Shown piece by piece: positions 43,096 through 52,438 of a DNA stretch of 64,000 bases (position 1 is the first letter of the stretch; every line of letters starts with the position of its first letter). The stretch is from Pelomonas sp. Root1237 (GTDB lineage: Bacteria > Pseudomonadota > Gammaproteobacteria > Burkholderiales > Burkholderiaceae_C). Under the pieces are notes generated by a model, which was not told the origin of the DNA, ran no database searches, and saw only the letters and a list, made by a program, of their open reading frames with translations. Both the position numbers and the translations under genes were made by a program. The stretch spans positions 62,001-126,000 of the forward strand of contig NZ_LMDK01000012.1 of assembly GCF_001425055.1 (NCBI RefSeq), in the 5' to 3' direction.

Positions 43096-43984
43096 CGAAC
43101 TGCGCGCTGATGGCTTCTTCCCACTGGGCCAGCTCTTCCCAGTCGATGTGCAGCCAGGCCATCGCAGCCTGGTGGTGGCCGGCCCAGTCGGCGTCCTCGG
43201 GCAGGCCTTCGTGGCGGCGCATCAGATGCTCGGCGATCAGGCCGGCGGCGATCAGCGTGTGGATCTCAGGCTCAATGCCGTCGTGGCCGAGGGCCGCGAA
43301 GTCGTGGTGCAGGCGGATGGCCGACATCAGCGGCGCCGGCAGGTTCCAAACGCGCACGACCAGCGCGCCGACGACGGCATGGTCGGTCTTGTGGTTGGCG
43401 TTTTCCGTGGCGATATAGGGGCGGTCGATGCGAGCGCCGGCCTCCACCATGGTGGCTGCATAGCCGCGCACGCTCTGCATCAGCACCGGCATGCCAACGT
43501 GCAGGAAGAGACCAAAGCTGTGCGCCAGGTCGGGCGACAGGCCCGGCAACTGCTGGGCAATGATGGCCATCGCGATGGCGCGCTTGGTGCTGCGCTCCCA
43601 GAAGCGCGCCAGCTGTGGCGCGTTGACGGGGATGGCGTGTTGGGCCAGGAAGCCCGTCATGACGGCCACGCTCTCGCGCAGGCCGATGCGCGTCATCGCC
43701 TGGCCGACGGTGGTGCAGGGCAGGCCGACGGGCTTGAACAGCGGGCCGTTGGCAATGCGCAGCAGCGTGGCGGCCATGGCCACGTCGCTGGAGGCGATGC
43801 GGGCGACGAGGTTGAGGTCAGGCTCGGGCTGGCTCATGGCCTGCTGCAGCTGAGCCAGCAGCTCGGGGCAGGGCGGGATCTGGATCTGCTGCAGGGGGCC
43901 GCGGCGGCGCGACTGGTCGATGTCGTCGCGGATCTGCTGCGCACGAGTGCGCAGGTCGTGGGAAGGTGCCGGGTTCTGCATCAT
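43085..43984 (-). CDS. HDOD-domain signalling protein
   Basis: A 299-aa protein dominated by an HDOD domain ('SDVAMAATLLRIANGPLFKP', 'VGQAMTRIGLRESVAVM'). It is a relative of HD-GYP and HDc phosphohydrolases without the full metal site, and such proteins usually act as regulatory adaptors in motility, competence or c-di-GMP circuits. It is transcribed divergently from the lapG-lapD-type pair, 72 bases apart. Confidence 0.88.
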   Translation of the reverse strand: MMQNPAPSHDLRTRAQQIRDDIDQSRRRGPLQQIQIPPCPELLAQLQQAMSQPEPDLNLVARIASSDVAMAATLLRIANGPLFKPVGLPCTTVGQAMTRIGLRESVAVMTGFLAQHAIPVNAPQLARFWERSTKRAIAMAIIAQQLPGLSPDLAHSFGLFLHVGMPVLMQSVRGYAATMVEAGARIDRPYIATENANHKTDHAVVGALVVRVWNLPAPLMSAIRLHHDFAALGHDGIEPEIHTLIAAGLIAEHLMRRHEGLPEDADWAGHHQAAMAWLHIDWEELAQWEEAISAQFDAA

Positions 43985-44056
43985 CCAAAAATCTTATGGC
44001 GCTTCGGACATGTGCCGGCCGGGTACAGTGAATTCAACTGCAGCCCGCCGTCAATC

Positions 44057-44731
44057 TTGCCCACTTCCCCGCCTCGCGTCGCTTTCGCCCTTCGTCGGCA
44101 TCGGTGGTGGTTGGCCGTCCTGGTGGCCGGGCCGGTGCTGGCGCTGGCGGCTTATGACGCGGCGCGTGTGCTGGAAGCTGCCGCAGCCCGCGGTCCCCGC
44201 GTCGTCGAGCAGGCCCAGGCCCTGGTGCAGCAGATCGAGCGCAGCGGCGTGAGCGAGGAGCTGCAGCGGCTCAAGGACATCAACGATTTCTTCAACCGCC
44301 GCCTGGCCTTCAAGGACGACGCCGTCACCTGGAACCTGCCGGACTACTGGGCCTCGCCGCTGGAAAGCCTGGAAAAGCGCGCCGGCGACTGCGAGGACTA
44401 CGCCATCGCCAAATATTTCGGCCTGGCGGCCACGGGCGTGCCGACGGCCAAGTTGAGGATGGTCTATGTGCGGGCGCGGCTGCAGGGCCAGTCGCTCGCC
44501 CACATGGTGCTGGCCTACTATGCCCAGCCGGGCGCCGAGCCGCTGATCCTGGACAACCTGCGCCCCGAGGTGCTGCCCGCGTCGCAGCGCAGCGACCTGA
44601 CGCCGGTGTTCAGCTTCAACACCGAGGGCCTGTGGCAGGGCGTGGGCCAGGTGACGGCGGGTGACCCGCTGGCGCGCCTGTCGCTGTGGCGCGAGCTGGT
44701 GGCCAAGGTCAGGGCAGAAGGGTTTCTGTGA
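44057..44731 (+). CDS. LapG-type transglutaminase-like cysteine protease
   Basis: A 224-aa exported protein with one N-terminal membrane segment ('WWLAVLVAGPVLALAAYDAA'). Its bacterial transglutaminase-like (BTLCP/DUF920) domain keeps the triad: Cys in 'GDCEDYAIAKYF', His in 'LAHMVLAYY' and Asp in 'LILDNL'. The TTG at 44057 is my best start; GTG 44012 is possible. LapG cleaves large surface adhesins when c-di-GMP is low. The next gene, 13 bases away, is a LapD-like receptor, the known partner. Confidence 0.88.
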   Translation: MPTSPPRVAFALRRHRWWLAVLVAGPVLALAAYDAARVLEAAAARGPRVVEQAQALVQQIERSGVSEELQRLKDINDFFNRRLAFKDDAVTWNLPDYWASPLESLEKRAGDCEDYAIAKYFGLAATGVPTAKLRMVYVRARLQGQSLAHMVLAYYAQPGAEPLILDNLRPEVLPASQRSDLTPVFSFNTEGLWQGVGQVTAGDPLARLSLWRELVAKVRAEGFL

Positions 44732-44744
44732 TGGGGAGTGAGAC

Positions 44745-46670
44745 ATGTCGTTGATGCGGCAGATCGCCTGGCTGGTGCTTGGCGTGGTGCTGGCCGCGCT
44801 GGTGGGCGCGGTCGGCCTGTCCATGGTCTCCGCGCGGCAGTTGATGCACACCCAGCTGGAGCTGAAGAACGCCGACAACGCACAGGCCCTGGCTCTCGCC
44901 CTGTCGCAGCAGCAGGGCGACCGTGAGCTCATCAAGTTGCTGGTGTCGGCCCAGTTCGATACCGGCGCCTACGAATTCGTGCGTTGGCGTGGCGCCAATG
45001 GTGAGACCTTGTTCGAGCGTGCCGAGGCGCCGCGCCCGGGCCAGGCGCCGGCCTGGTTCCGCGCCATGCTGCCCATCGAAGCCGCGTCCGGTGTGGCCCA
45101 GCTGTCCAACGGTTGGAACGCCATCGGTGCGGTCGAACTGAAGAGCCATTCCAGCTACGCCCATGACGCGTTGTGGCTGACCTCGCGGCGCCTGCTGGCC
45201 TGGCTGCTCATCGTCGGCATCGTCGCGGCCGTGCTGGCCTGGGCGGGCCTGAGGCGCATCCGCCGCCCGCTGGACGCCGCCGTGGCCCAGGCCGAGGGCG
45301 TGTTGGCCGGCAGCTATGGCCAGGTCGTCGAGCCGCGCGTGCCGGAGCTGCAGCGCCTCACCCGCGCCATGAACGCGATGGTGCAGCGCGTGCGCGACCT
45401 CTTCGAGGCCCAGGCCGGCCAGCTGCTGGTGCTGCGCGAGCAGGTGCACCACGACCCGCTGACCGGCGTCTCCACCCGCAAGCATTTCCTGGCCGAGCTG
45501 GACGCAGCCCTGCGCCGCGACGACGGCCCGGCGGTGGCTGGCCTGGTGCTGGTACGCCTGCGTGACCTGTCCGGCCTGAATGCCCGCCTGGGCCGGGGCG
45601 CTGTCGACGATGTATTGCTGACCGTCGTCTCGGCCCTGCAGGCTTATCCCGAGTCGGTGGCCGGTTGCCGCGTCGGCCGCCTGAACGGCGGCGACTTCGC
45701 GCTGTGGCTGCCGGCCGAGGGCGTGGCCGCCGAGACGGCCCATGCGCTGGCCGATGCGCTGCGTGCCAGCCTGCCGGCCTTCGGGCCCGGTGTGCAGGTG
45801 GCGCTCGGCGCCGTCGAGCTGCCACGCGAGCGGCCGAGCAACGTCTGGCTGGGCGAGGCCGATGCCGCGCTGGCCCGGGCCGAGCACCAGAGCGAGGCGC
45901 GTGGTGGCTTTGTCGTCGAAATCGTGGCCGACCCCGGCATTGGCCGCGAGCAGGGCGAGGGCCTGTGGCGTGCCCAGCTGCAGGAGGCCGTCAGCCAGCA
46001 GCGTGGCCGCCTGGTCGAGTTCCCGGTGCGTGACCGCGCCGGCCGCGTGCTGCATCTGGAGTGCCCGCTGCAGCTGCGCCTCGATGAAGATTTCCAGCCT
46101 GCCACGGCCTGGCTGCCGCTGGCCGTGCGGGCGCGCATGACGGCGCATGTCGACCTGCTCGCCGTCGGTCTGGCCCTGCAGGCCATCGCTGCTGATGGCA
46201 AGGCGCGCTGCATCAATGTGGCGCCGGTGTCGCTGGCCGACGCGGCCTTCCTGCCGCAACTGCGCGAGCTGCTGGCGCAATGGCCGCAGCCGGCGCGCTC
46301 GTTGTTGCTGGACCTGGCCGAGGCTGCCGCAACCGAGCATTTCGAGCGTCTGCTGGAGTTCGGCCGCCAGCTGCGGCCACTTGGGGTCAAGTTGGGCCTG
46401 GAGCATGCCGGCGCTGGGCTGGCGCAGGTCGAGAAGCTCTACCAAGCTGGGCTGGACTACGTGAAGCTCGATGCTTCTGTGCTGCTAGGCGTGGCCGGGG
46501 AAGCGGGGCGTGCGGCGTTTGTGCGGGGCATGGTCATCATGCTGCGCAGCCTGGCGCTGAAGGTCTACGGCGAGGGTGTCGTCGATGAGATGGATGCGCA
46601 AGCGCTGTGGGATTGCGAGCTCGACGGCCTCACGGGGCCTTGGGTGACGACCAGCCAGCGTGCCGGCTGA
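44745..46670 (+). CDS. LapD-type c-di-GMP receptor
   Basis: A 641-aa membrane protein. TM1 is at about 7-28. A periplasmic LapD/MoxY-type domain (about 29-145) is followed by TM2 (about 147-167) and a HAMP-like linker. The degenerate GGDEF domain ends in 'RLNGGDFALWL', and the EAL domain lacks the EAL motif ('LECPLQLRLDED') and the DDFG metal site. It is therefore a binder rather than an enzyme, as LapD is. In the known system LapD with c-di-GMP sequesters LapG through its periplasmic domain and so keeps an adhesin on the surface. No giant adhesin gene lies in the window. GGGGAG lies just upstream of ATG 44745. Confidence 0.9.
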   Translation: MSLMRQIAWLVLGVVLAALVGAVGLSMVSARQLMHTQLELKNADNAQALALALSQQQGDRELIKLLVSAQFDTGAYEFVRWRGANGETLFERAEAPRPGQAPAWFRAMLPIEAASGVAQLSNGWNAIGAVELKSHSSYAHDALWLTSRRLLAWLLIVGIVAAVLAWAGLRRIRRPLDAAVAQAEGVLAGSYGQVVEPRVPELQRLTRAMNAMVQRVRDLFEAQAGQLLVLREQVHHDPLTGVSTRKHFLAELDAALRRDDGPAVAGLVLVRLRDLSGLNARLGRGAVDDVLLTVVSALQAYPESVAGCRVGRLNGGDFALWLPAEGVAAETAHALADALRASLPAFGPGVQVALGAVELPRERPSNVWLGEADAALARAEHQSEARGGFVVEIVADPGIGREQGEGLWRAQLQEAVSQQRGRLVEFPVRDRAGRVLHLECPLQLRLDEDFQPATAWLPLAVRARMTAHVDLLAVGLALQAIAADGKARCINVAPVSLADAAFLPQLRELLAQWPQPARSLLLDLAEAAATEHFERLLEFGRQLRPLGVKLGLEHAGAGLAQVEKLYQAGLDYVKLDASVLLGVAGEAGRAAFVRGMVIMLRSLALKVYGEGVVDEMDAQALWDCELDGLTGPWVTTSQRAG

Positions 46671-47074
46671 CGATGTGCGCGCCCAGGCTGGGCCAGGGCC
46701 TGCACCTGCGCGGCGCCCAGCGCGCTGCCGTAGATGCGGGAATCCTGCAGCCAGCCGTTGAAGTGCGGGTCCTGGCCGTACTGCGTGCGGCCGAGCCATT
46801 TCTGTATCGCGCGGCCGCCAGCGTCACGTGGCCGACTCCCGGCAGGCAGGCAGCCGCCCAATGCCGTGCCGAGGTTCGCCAGGCGAAAACCTGCGAGCAG
46901 AGTGACAGGATCGCCAATGCGCAGCATCAACAGATCTCGTGCTTGATGGGGGGGTGTTGCGGCGAGAAATGACTGATCCGTGGCATTGTTTGCACCTCAT
47001 GGCTGTCAAATAAATCAGATATCAGGTCTCTCGGGTAACTTTCGGCATCGCCTTGGCCAACCCGAAGAGCCACC
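46671..47074. other. Intergenic region with a decayed gene
   Basis: About 400 bases before the chemoreceptor. The left half carries, on the minus strand, the LamG-like remnant at 46688-46801. The right half (46960-47070) is AT-richer and is likely to hold the promoter of the chemoreceptor gene. No sigma-28 or sigma-54 site could be fitted with confidence. Confidence 0.55.
46688..46801 (-). pseudogene. LamG/concanavalin-like domain fragment
   Basis: The minus strand encodes 'KWLGRTQYGQDPHFNGWLQD' followed by 'SRIYGSALGAAQVQALAQ'. This closely follows the C-terminal pattern of LamG-like jellyroll domains (FNG-x-(I/L)-D-(D/E)-x-R-I-Y-x-R-A-L-x-A-x-x-V). No start, signal peptide or upstream domain accompanies it. 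It looks like the tail of a degraded extracellular protein gene. Confidence 0.5.
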
Positions 47075-48643
47075 ATGAACGTCTCCTCTTTGACCGTCCG
47101 CGCAAGACTCATCCTCGCCTTCGGTGCCGTGGTGGCGCTGCTGCTGCTGATCGCGGGGCTCGCCTGGCGGGCCCTCCAAACCGAGGCGGAGGCCTTCGAG
47201 GGCTACGTCACAGGCATTGACGCGCGCATGCGCGTCGCCAACGCGGTACGGCTGGCCGTGGACGAGCGCGCCATCGCGGCGCGCAACCTTGTGCTGGTCA
47301 CGCAGCCGCAGGATCTGGATGTCGAGAGGGCCCGGGTGGAAAAGGCGCACGCCACGGCCTCCGAGCAACTCGGCCGGCTCCAACACATGGCCGAGGCCGC
47401 CGATGTGTCGGCCAAGGCGAAGGCGCTGATCGCCGACATCGTCCGCGTCGAGCAGAAATACGCGCCGGTGGCCCTGGGCATCGTCAAGCTGGCGCTGGAG
47501 CAAAAGCGCGACGAGGCCGTGCTGCGCATGAACGAGCAGTGCCGTCCCCTGCTGGCCGAACTGGTGCAGGCGTCGAACGCCTATTCGGACTACACCGCGC
47601 AGCGCGCCGAAGAGCTGATTGAACAGGCGCAAGCGCGGGTCAGCAGCCAGCGCAACGGCTTCCTGGCTGTCGTCACCTGCGCCCTGGTGCTTGCCGCCGT
47701 CAGTGGCGCCCTCATCGTGCGCAGCCTGTCACGGGCACTCGGGGCCGAGCCGGCCGAATTGAGCGCGGCCGCGACCAAGGTTGCCGACGGCGACCTGAGC
47801 CCCGTGGCCGGTAGCGAGCGCGCACCGGTCGGCAGCGTACTGGCATCGCTGGGGGCCATGCGCGACAGCCTGGCCGGCATCGTGCAGCAAGTGCGCGAGG
47901 CGTCGGAATCCATCGCCACCGGCTCAACGCAGATCGCGTCGGGCAACGCCAACCTGAGCCAGCGTACCGAAGAGCAGGCCAGTGCCCTGCAGCAGACGGC
48001 GGCCACGATGGAGGAACTGGGTACCACCGTGCGCCATAACGCCGACCATGCCGAACAGGCCAGCGAACTGGCCAAGACGGCGACGGGCGTCGCGGCCCGG
48101 GGCGGCGCCGTGGTGAGCGACGTCATCGCCACCATGCGCGACATCGATGCCGGCTCCCGAAAGATGGCCGACATCATTGGCACCATCGATGGCATCGCCT
48201 TCCAGACCAACATCCTCGCGCTGAACGCGGCCGTGGAAGCCGCCCGCGCCGGGGAGCAGGGCCGGGGCTTTGCCGTGGTGGCCGGAGAAGTGCGCACGCT
48301 GGCGCAGCGCAGCGCGGTCGCGGCCAAGGAAATCAAGGGCCTCATCGACTCCAGCGTGACCCACGTCAGCAAGGGCTCGGCGCTGGTCGACCGGGCCGGG
48401 GAGACCATGCGCGACGTCGTCGAAGCCATCGGGCGGGTCAGTGGCATCGTGGCCGAAATCAGCGTGGCGAGCCGCGAGCAGAGCACCGGCGTCGGTCAGG
48501 TGGGTGACGCCGTTTCGCAGATGGACCAGGTCACCCAGCAGAACGCCGCGCTGGTGGAAGAGAGCGCCGCAGCGGCTGAGAGCCTGAAGGAGCAGGCCGG
48601 GCGCCTGGTCACTGCCGTCAGCGCGTTTTCGCTCACGCGCTAG
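47075..48643 (+). CDS. Methyl-accepting chemotaxis protein
   Basis: A 522-aa receptor. TM1 is at about 10-31, followed by a periplasmic four-helix-bundle (4HB) sensor (about 32-190), TM2 (about 192-213), HAMP and the signalling domain. The hairpin tip is canonical: '[20 protein letters not shown]' and '[19 protein letters not shown]'. No C-terminal CheR/CheB-binding pentapeptide is present. The ligand is not predictable from this sensor type. The gene stands alone; its stop is 10 bases from the convergent TonB receptor stop. Confidence 0.95.
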   Translation: MNVSSLTVRARLILAFGAVVALLLLIAGLAWRALQTEAEAFEGYVTGIDARMRVANAVRLAVDERAIAARNLVLVTQPQDLDVERARVEKAHATASEQLGRLQHMAEAADVSAKAKALIADIVRVEQKYAPVALGIVKLALEQKRDEAVLRMNEQCRPLLAELVQASNAYSDYTAQRAEELIEQAQARVSSQRNGFLAVVTCALVLAAVSGALIVRSLSRALGAEPAELSAAATKVADGDLSPVAGSERAPVGSVLASLGAMRDSLAGIVQQVREASESIATGSTQIASGNANLSQRTEEQASALQQTAATMEELGTTVRHNADHAEQASELAKTATGVAARGGAVVSDVIATMRDIDAGSRKMADIIGTIDGIAFQTNILALNAAVEAARAGEQGRGFAVVAGEVRTLAQRSAVAAKEIKGLIDSSVTHVSKGSALVDRAGETMRDVVEAIGRVSGIVAEISVASREQSTGVGQVGDAVSQMDQVTQQNAALVEESAAAAESLKEQAGRLVTAVSAFSLTR

Positions 48644-48653
48644 CCGTCTCGGC

Positions 48654-50906
48654 TCAGATCTTCATCTCCCAGCGCAGCTGCCACTGCACGTAGCTTGGCC
48701 CGCCGCTGCGCGACGTGATGACTTGATCGCCCGTGGCGATGACCGAGCCCGTGAAGTAGTCCATCGCCGACAGATTCGTCGCCGACAGGCGCAGCGACTG
48801 TTCGGTGTTGATGGCCCACAGCGCGAACGCGTCGACCACGGCCTTGCGGCTGGCCGTGGTCTCGGTGATCAGCGTCTGCTGGATGGTGGTCGACGGCGTC
48901 CAGTTCAGCGAGGCGCCCAGCGTCAGCGGGACTGAGCGCAGCCGGTAGTCGGCGCCGAGGTTGGCCGTGCCCTTGGGCTGGCCGTCGATGTGGTTGTTCG
49001 GCCCCGGGATGCCGTCGACCTTGGACGTGAAGACGCTGAAGTTGCTGCGCACATTGATGGGCAGTGCACCCTCGAAATACTCATCGAGGCGAAAGCGCGC
49101 CTCCAACTCGACACCAGCGGTCGACGCCTTGCCGATGTTCTGCGGGCGAGCCACCCAGCGCTGCGTCGCGGCCCAGGGCACCGTCTCCAACGCCGTCACG
49201 GTGCGCATCAGGTTCGTGATGCGGCGCGCGAAGAAGTTGGCACTGAGCAGGCCGCCCTTGGTCAGGTAGTGCTCGTAGCCAATCTCGAAGCCGGTCGCCA
49301 GCTCGGGCTTGAGGTCGGGGTTGCCGGCGCGGTCGGGCGTGTTGGCCTGGTGAGGCACCTGGCTGTTGATGGTCGGCCGCGCGATCAGGTCTTGCAGCTG
49401 CGGGCTGCGGTAGCTGCGCGTCAGGCTGGCGCGGATCATGTCGCGGCCCTTGTCGTCGAGCTTGTAGCGGGCATGCGCCAGCGGCGTGAAGACGCTGGAC
49501 TTGTTGCGCGCGTCGTAAGTTGCGGCGCTGGACTTGGTGGTGATGCCCTCCCAGCGCAGGCCGGCGTAGAAGTCCCATTGCTTGCCAACGTTCCACTCGT
49601 CCTGCGCATAGGCCGCCACGCGCACCGAGGACGCATCCAGGTCGTCGCCAAAGTCGTCCAGCCCCGGCTGGGGCGCGCCGTTGACCAGGGTCACGCGGTT
49701 GGTGTGCCGTGTTGTCCCTTCGCCCTCGACGCCGCTGACAAGGGAATGCTCACCGCCCAGGTTGTGAGACAGCTTGGCCAGTGCGCTCCAGTTGTTGTCG
49801 CGGCTGGTGTTGTTGTCGTCCTGCAGCCGCGTGGCCGCACCGGCCAGGCGTTCCTGGCGCACGCTGTGGCTCTCGCCACGGGCGCGGCCGATGCCGCCGC
49901 GGGCCTCGACCCGGGTGTCGCTGCTCAGCTTGCTCTGCCACTGCGCGTTCAGGCGCGCCATCGTGAAGCGGTTGTCGCCGTCGGTGTCGGCCTGGTCGAA
50001 GAAGCCGGGGGGCAGGGGATTGGGCTGGGGCGTCGTCGTCTGCAGCAGCTGGGTGTTGCTGCTGGACTTGGTCGACACGATGAAGGGCTGGATGGCCAGG
50101 CTGTCCGTCGCGTTGAGCTTGAACTGCACGCGGCCGGTCAGGTTCAGCGCGCTGCGCTGGTCTTCGGTGCGGCCGCGCGAGGTCAGCAGGCTGTCACTGT
50201 TGCTCGCGACGGTATGGGTCAGCGTGTCATTGATGATGTCGTCGATACGCTCACCGCGCATCGCGTTGACGGTCAGGTTGTAGGCATGGCCCTCGCCGAA
50301 GTTGTCGTTGCGCGTCCAGCTGATGCCGGGGCTGATCTGGCCGCGCTCGGTCGCGAAGCCGGCGCGGAACTCGTTGAGCTTCTTCTTCAGCGCCTCGCGC
50401 AGCACGATGTTGATGGTGCCGGCCACGGCACGCGTGCCGTACTCGGCCGTGGGTGCGCGCAGCACCTCGATACGCTCGACCTGCTCGGGCGGCAGCTGGT
50501 CCAGCGAGAAGCCGGGCGGCATGCGCTCGCCGTTGACGAGGATCTGCGTGTAGCCGCCGCCCATGCCGCGCATGCGGATGTCGCCGCCGCGGCCCGGGCG
50601 GCCGCCGGTGGTCACGCCGGGCAGGCGCTTGATCATCTCGCCCAGCGTCGAGTCGCCGAACTTCTCGATCTCTTCGCGCGTGATGACGATCTTGCTGGCC
50701 GTGGAGGCCTTGCGGATGGATTCGTCAGTGGCCGTGCCCGTGACTTCGACGCGCTTGAGCTGCTCGGACTTGGCGTCGGCGGGCTTGGGCGTCGGGCGAG
50801 CCGGCGCGGAGGCCGCCGCATCGGGTGCGGCGGGGAACTGCGCAAGGGCAGGCAAGCTGCCGCAGGCCGCCAGCAGGGCGGCCGCGGATACACGGGTGAG
50901 TTGCAT
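48654..50906 (-). CDS. TonB-dependent outer-membrane receptor
   Basis: A 750-aa receptor with a signal peptide (MQLTRVSAAALLAACGSLPALAQ). The TonB box region is 'LKRVEVTGTATDESI', the plug domain contains 'TLGEMIKRLPGVTTG' and 'VERIEVLRAPTAEYGTRAVA', and the rest is a 22-strand barrel. The final residues are MKI rather than the usual terminal Phe. The substrate is unknown: siderophore, haem or carbohydrate are all possible. It follows DUF3034 and truncated-haemoglobin genes on the same strand, 62 bases downstream. Confidence 0.93.
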   Translation of the reverse strand: MQLTRVSAAALLAACGSLPALAQFPAAPDAAASAPARPTPKPADAKSEQLKRVEVTGTATDESIRKASTASKIVITREEIEKFGDSTLGEMIKRLPGVTTGGRPGRGGDIRMRGMGGGYTQILVNGERMPPGFSLDQLPPEQVERIEVLRAPTAEYGTRAVAGTINIVLREALKKKLNEFRAGFATERGQISPGISWTRNDNFGEGHAYNLTVNAMRGERIDDIINDTLTHTVASNSDSLLTSRGRTEDQRSALNLTGRVQFKLNATDSLAIQPFIVSTKSSSNTQLLQTTTPQPNPLPPGFFDQADTDGDNRFTMARLNAQWQSKLSSDTRVEARGGIGRARGESHSVRQERLAGAATRLQDDNNTSRDNNWSALAKLSHNLGGEHSLVSGVEGEGTTRHTNRVTLVNGAPQPGLDDFGDDLDASSVRVAAYAQDEWNVGKQWDFYAGLRWEGITTKSSAATYDARNKSSVFTPLAHARYKLDDKGRDMIRASLTRSYRSPQLQDLIARPTINSQVPHQANTPDRAGNPDLKPELATGFEIGYEHYLTKGGLLSANFFARRITNLMRTVTALETVPWAATQRWVARPQNIGKASTAGVELEARFRLDEYFEGALPINVRSNFSVFTSKVDGIPGPNNHIDGQPKGTANLGADYRLRSVPLTLGASLNWTPSTTIQQTLITETTASRKAVVDAFALWAINTEQSLRLSATNLSAMDYFTGSVIATGDQVITSRSGGPSYVQWQLRWEMKI

Positions 50907-50968
50907 GGCTGGCAGTGTGCCGCGCGGGCCCGGCCGCCTTGTGGCGCCGCGGTTAACGAAAGAATTCT

Positions 50969-51418
50969 TTACCGACGTTGCTGCGTTTCAGTCACCGTGG
51001 TGACGATTTCGCGGTGCATCGGTGCCAGCCTGGCCAGCATGCCGTTCTGCGCGCTGAAGGGAATGCCCTTGGCATCCATGGCCTGCTGCAGGATCTCCAC
51101 CAGCGCATTGAAGTCACGCCGGCCGATGTCCAGGTCCTGGTGCACCAGCTTCATCGGTGGGCCCTGGTAGGCGCAGGGGCCGCCGGCCTCCTGGCAGAGC
51201 TGATCGGTCAACTGGGTCGCCAGGTTTTCGCGATTGGTGTTCTTGAAGAAGGGCGCCGTGCGTGGGTCGGTCAACAGGCGCGGCACGAAGTCGTCCATGA
51301 CCGCGCGGATGCCGGCCTTGCCGCCCCAGGCCTGGTAGACGCTGTCGTTGGCGGGGGGCGTCTGCGCGAACGCGCCAGCGCAGGTGAGCAGCAGGCAGGC
51401 AAGAACGGCGCGGGCCAT
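50969..51418 (-). CDS. Exported group 1 truncated haemoglobin
   Basis: A 149-aa protein with a clear signal peptide (MARAVLACLLLTCAGAFAQ), unusual for a globin. The body is a truncated haemoglobin: 'YQAWGGKAGIRAVMDDFVPR', 'PRTAPFFKNT', and the proximal His probably in 'KLVHQDLDIGRRDFNALVEI'. A periplasmic haem protein for NO or O2 chemistry is inferred. It lies 13 bases downstream of the DUF3034 gene and upstream of the TonB receptor. Confidence 0.88.
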   Translation of the reverse strand: MARAVLACLLLTCAGAFAQTPPANDSVYQAWGGKAGIRAVMDDFVPRLLTDPRTAPFFKNTNRENLATQLTDQLCQEAGGPCAYQGPPMKLVHQDLDIGRRDFNALVEILQQAMDAKGIPFSAQNGMLARLAPMHREIVTTVTETQQRR

Positions 51419-51431
51419 GGGGAACTCCGGG

Positions 51432-52322
51432 TCAGAGCGCGAACTGCGCGGACAGATAGCTGCCGGTCTGGCGCTTGGGTTGCACGGCCGGCGCGATGCG
51501 GCCGAGGTCCACCCAAGCGGCGGTCAGCGAGACATGCTTGTTCGGCGCCCAGGCGATGAAGATGTCTTTCCAGTCGTCTTCCTTCAGCGCGCCCGCGCCC
51601 AGCACCGACTGGTTCAGGTTGTCCGGCTTGGCGCGGAACTCGAAGCCGATGGCCAGGTTCTTGGCCAGCAGCTTGGCGAGCGAGAACTCGGGTTGCAGCC
51701 GGTAGCCCTTGCCCTGGGCCCCGCCGAAGCCCAGCAGCCCATTCTGGTTGGCCTTGGTGGCGCGCAGCGTCAGGTTGACGAGCACGCCGTCGGCCAGGAA
51801 GAGCTTGGTGGCGCTGGCGTAGAAGTCCGTGCCCGAATCCCTGGCGCCGAGTGGCCCGAACAGCGTCGGGCCGAGGTTGCCGGCGTGGGTCTTCTTGTGC
51901 TCCAGGCCGATGGCGATCTGGGGCATCAGCGTGTCGCTGTCCAGCACGGCGTCGCCAATGAGGCGAACTTTCACGCCCAGGATGTCCTGCTTCAGGTGCA
52001 GGCCGTCCAGGCCGAGGGGAGCGAGGTTGCTCTCGGTGTCGAAGTCCTGCCTGGCCAGCGAGACCTCGATGCGGTCGTGGAAGGCGATGGCCGCACCATA
52101 GGTCAGCAGGCCGTAGTTGCCGGTCTTGGCGCGGGTGACGAAGGCGGTGGCGCCGACTTCGCCGGCCGTGGCATAGCTGCCGGTCACGGCCCAGGGCGTC
52201 AGCCCACCGCCGGCGGCGCCGTCGATGCTGGACACGCCGCCGGTCAACAGCAGCTTGCCGGACTGGGCAAGGGCCGAGGTTCCCAGCAGGGCGGCGGCAA
52301 GCAAGACAACAGGTCGGCGCAT
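51432..52322 (-). CDS. DUF3034 family outer-membrane-like protein
   Basis: A 296-aa protein. GGAG lies 5 nt upstream of ATG 52322, which begins a signal peptide (MRRPVVLLAAALLGTSALAQ). The mature part alternates hydrophobic and polar residues as in a beta-barrel, with the family's 'GKLLLTGGVSSIDGAAGGGL' start, 'DSGTDFYASATKLFL' and 'WAPNKHVSLTAAWVDLG' near the end. Function uncharacterised. Likely first gene of the DUF3034-globin-TonB-receptor unit, divergent from the Mrp gene (116 bases). Confidence 0.88.
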   Translation of the reverse strand: MRRPVVLLAAALLGTSALAQSGKLLLTGGVSSIDGAAGGGLTPWAVTGSYATAGEVGATAFVTRAKTGNYGLLTYGAAIAFHDRIEVSLARQDFDTESNLAPLGLDGLHLKQDILGVKVRLIGDAVLDSDTLMPQIAIGLEHKKTHAGNLGPTLFGPLGARDSGTDFYASATKLFLADGVLVNLTLRATKANQNGLLGFGGAQGKGYRLQPEFSLAKLLAKNLAIGFEFRAKPDNLNQSVLGAGALKEDDWKDIFIAWAPNKHVSLTAAWVDLGRIAPAVQPKRQTGSYLSAQFAL

Positions 52323-52438
52323 GAAATCTCCGGCGGCAATGCGGGGCCGCCTCACTCTACGCACAAAGCCCGCCGACTGGATGCAGACCGCTTGCGGGCT
52401 AGACTGTTCGCCCCGTTTGCCGTGAACTGTTCCCTGCC

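Noticed and set aside
46981-47000. TGGCATTGTTTGCA as a sigma-54 promoter for the chemoreceptor
   Set aside because: The GG-GC spacing is 8 bases rather than the required 10.
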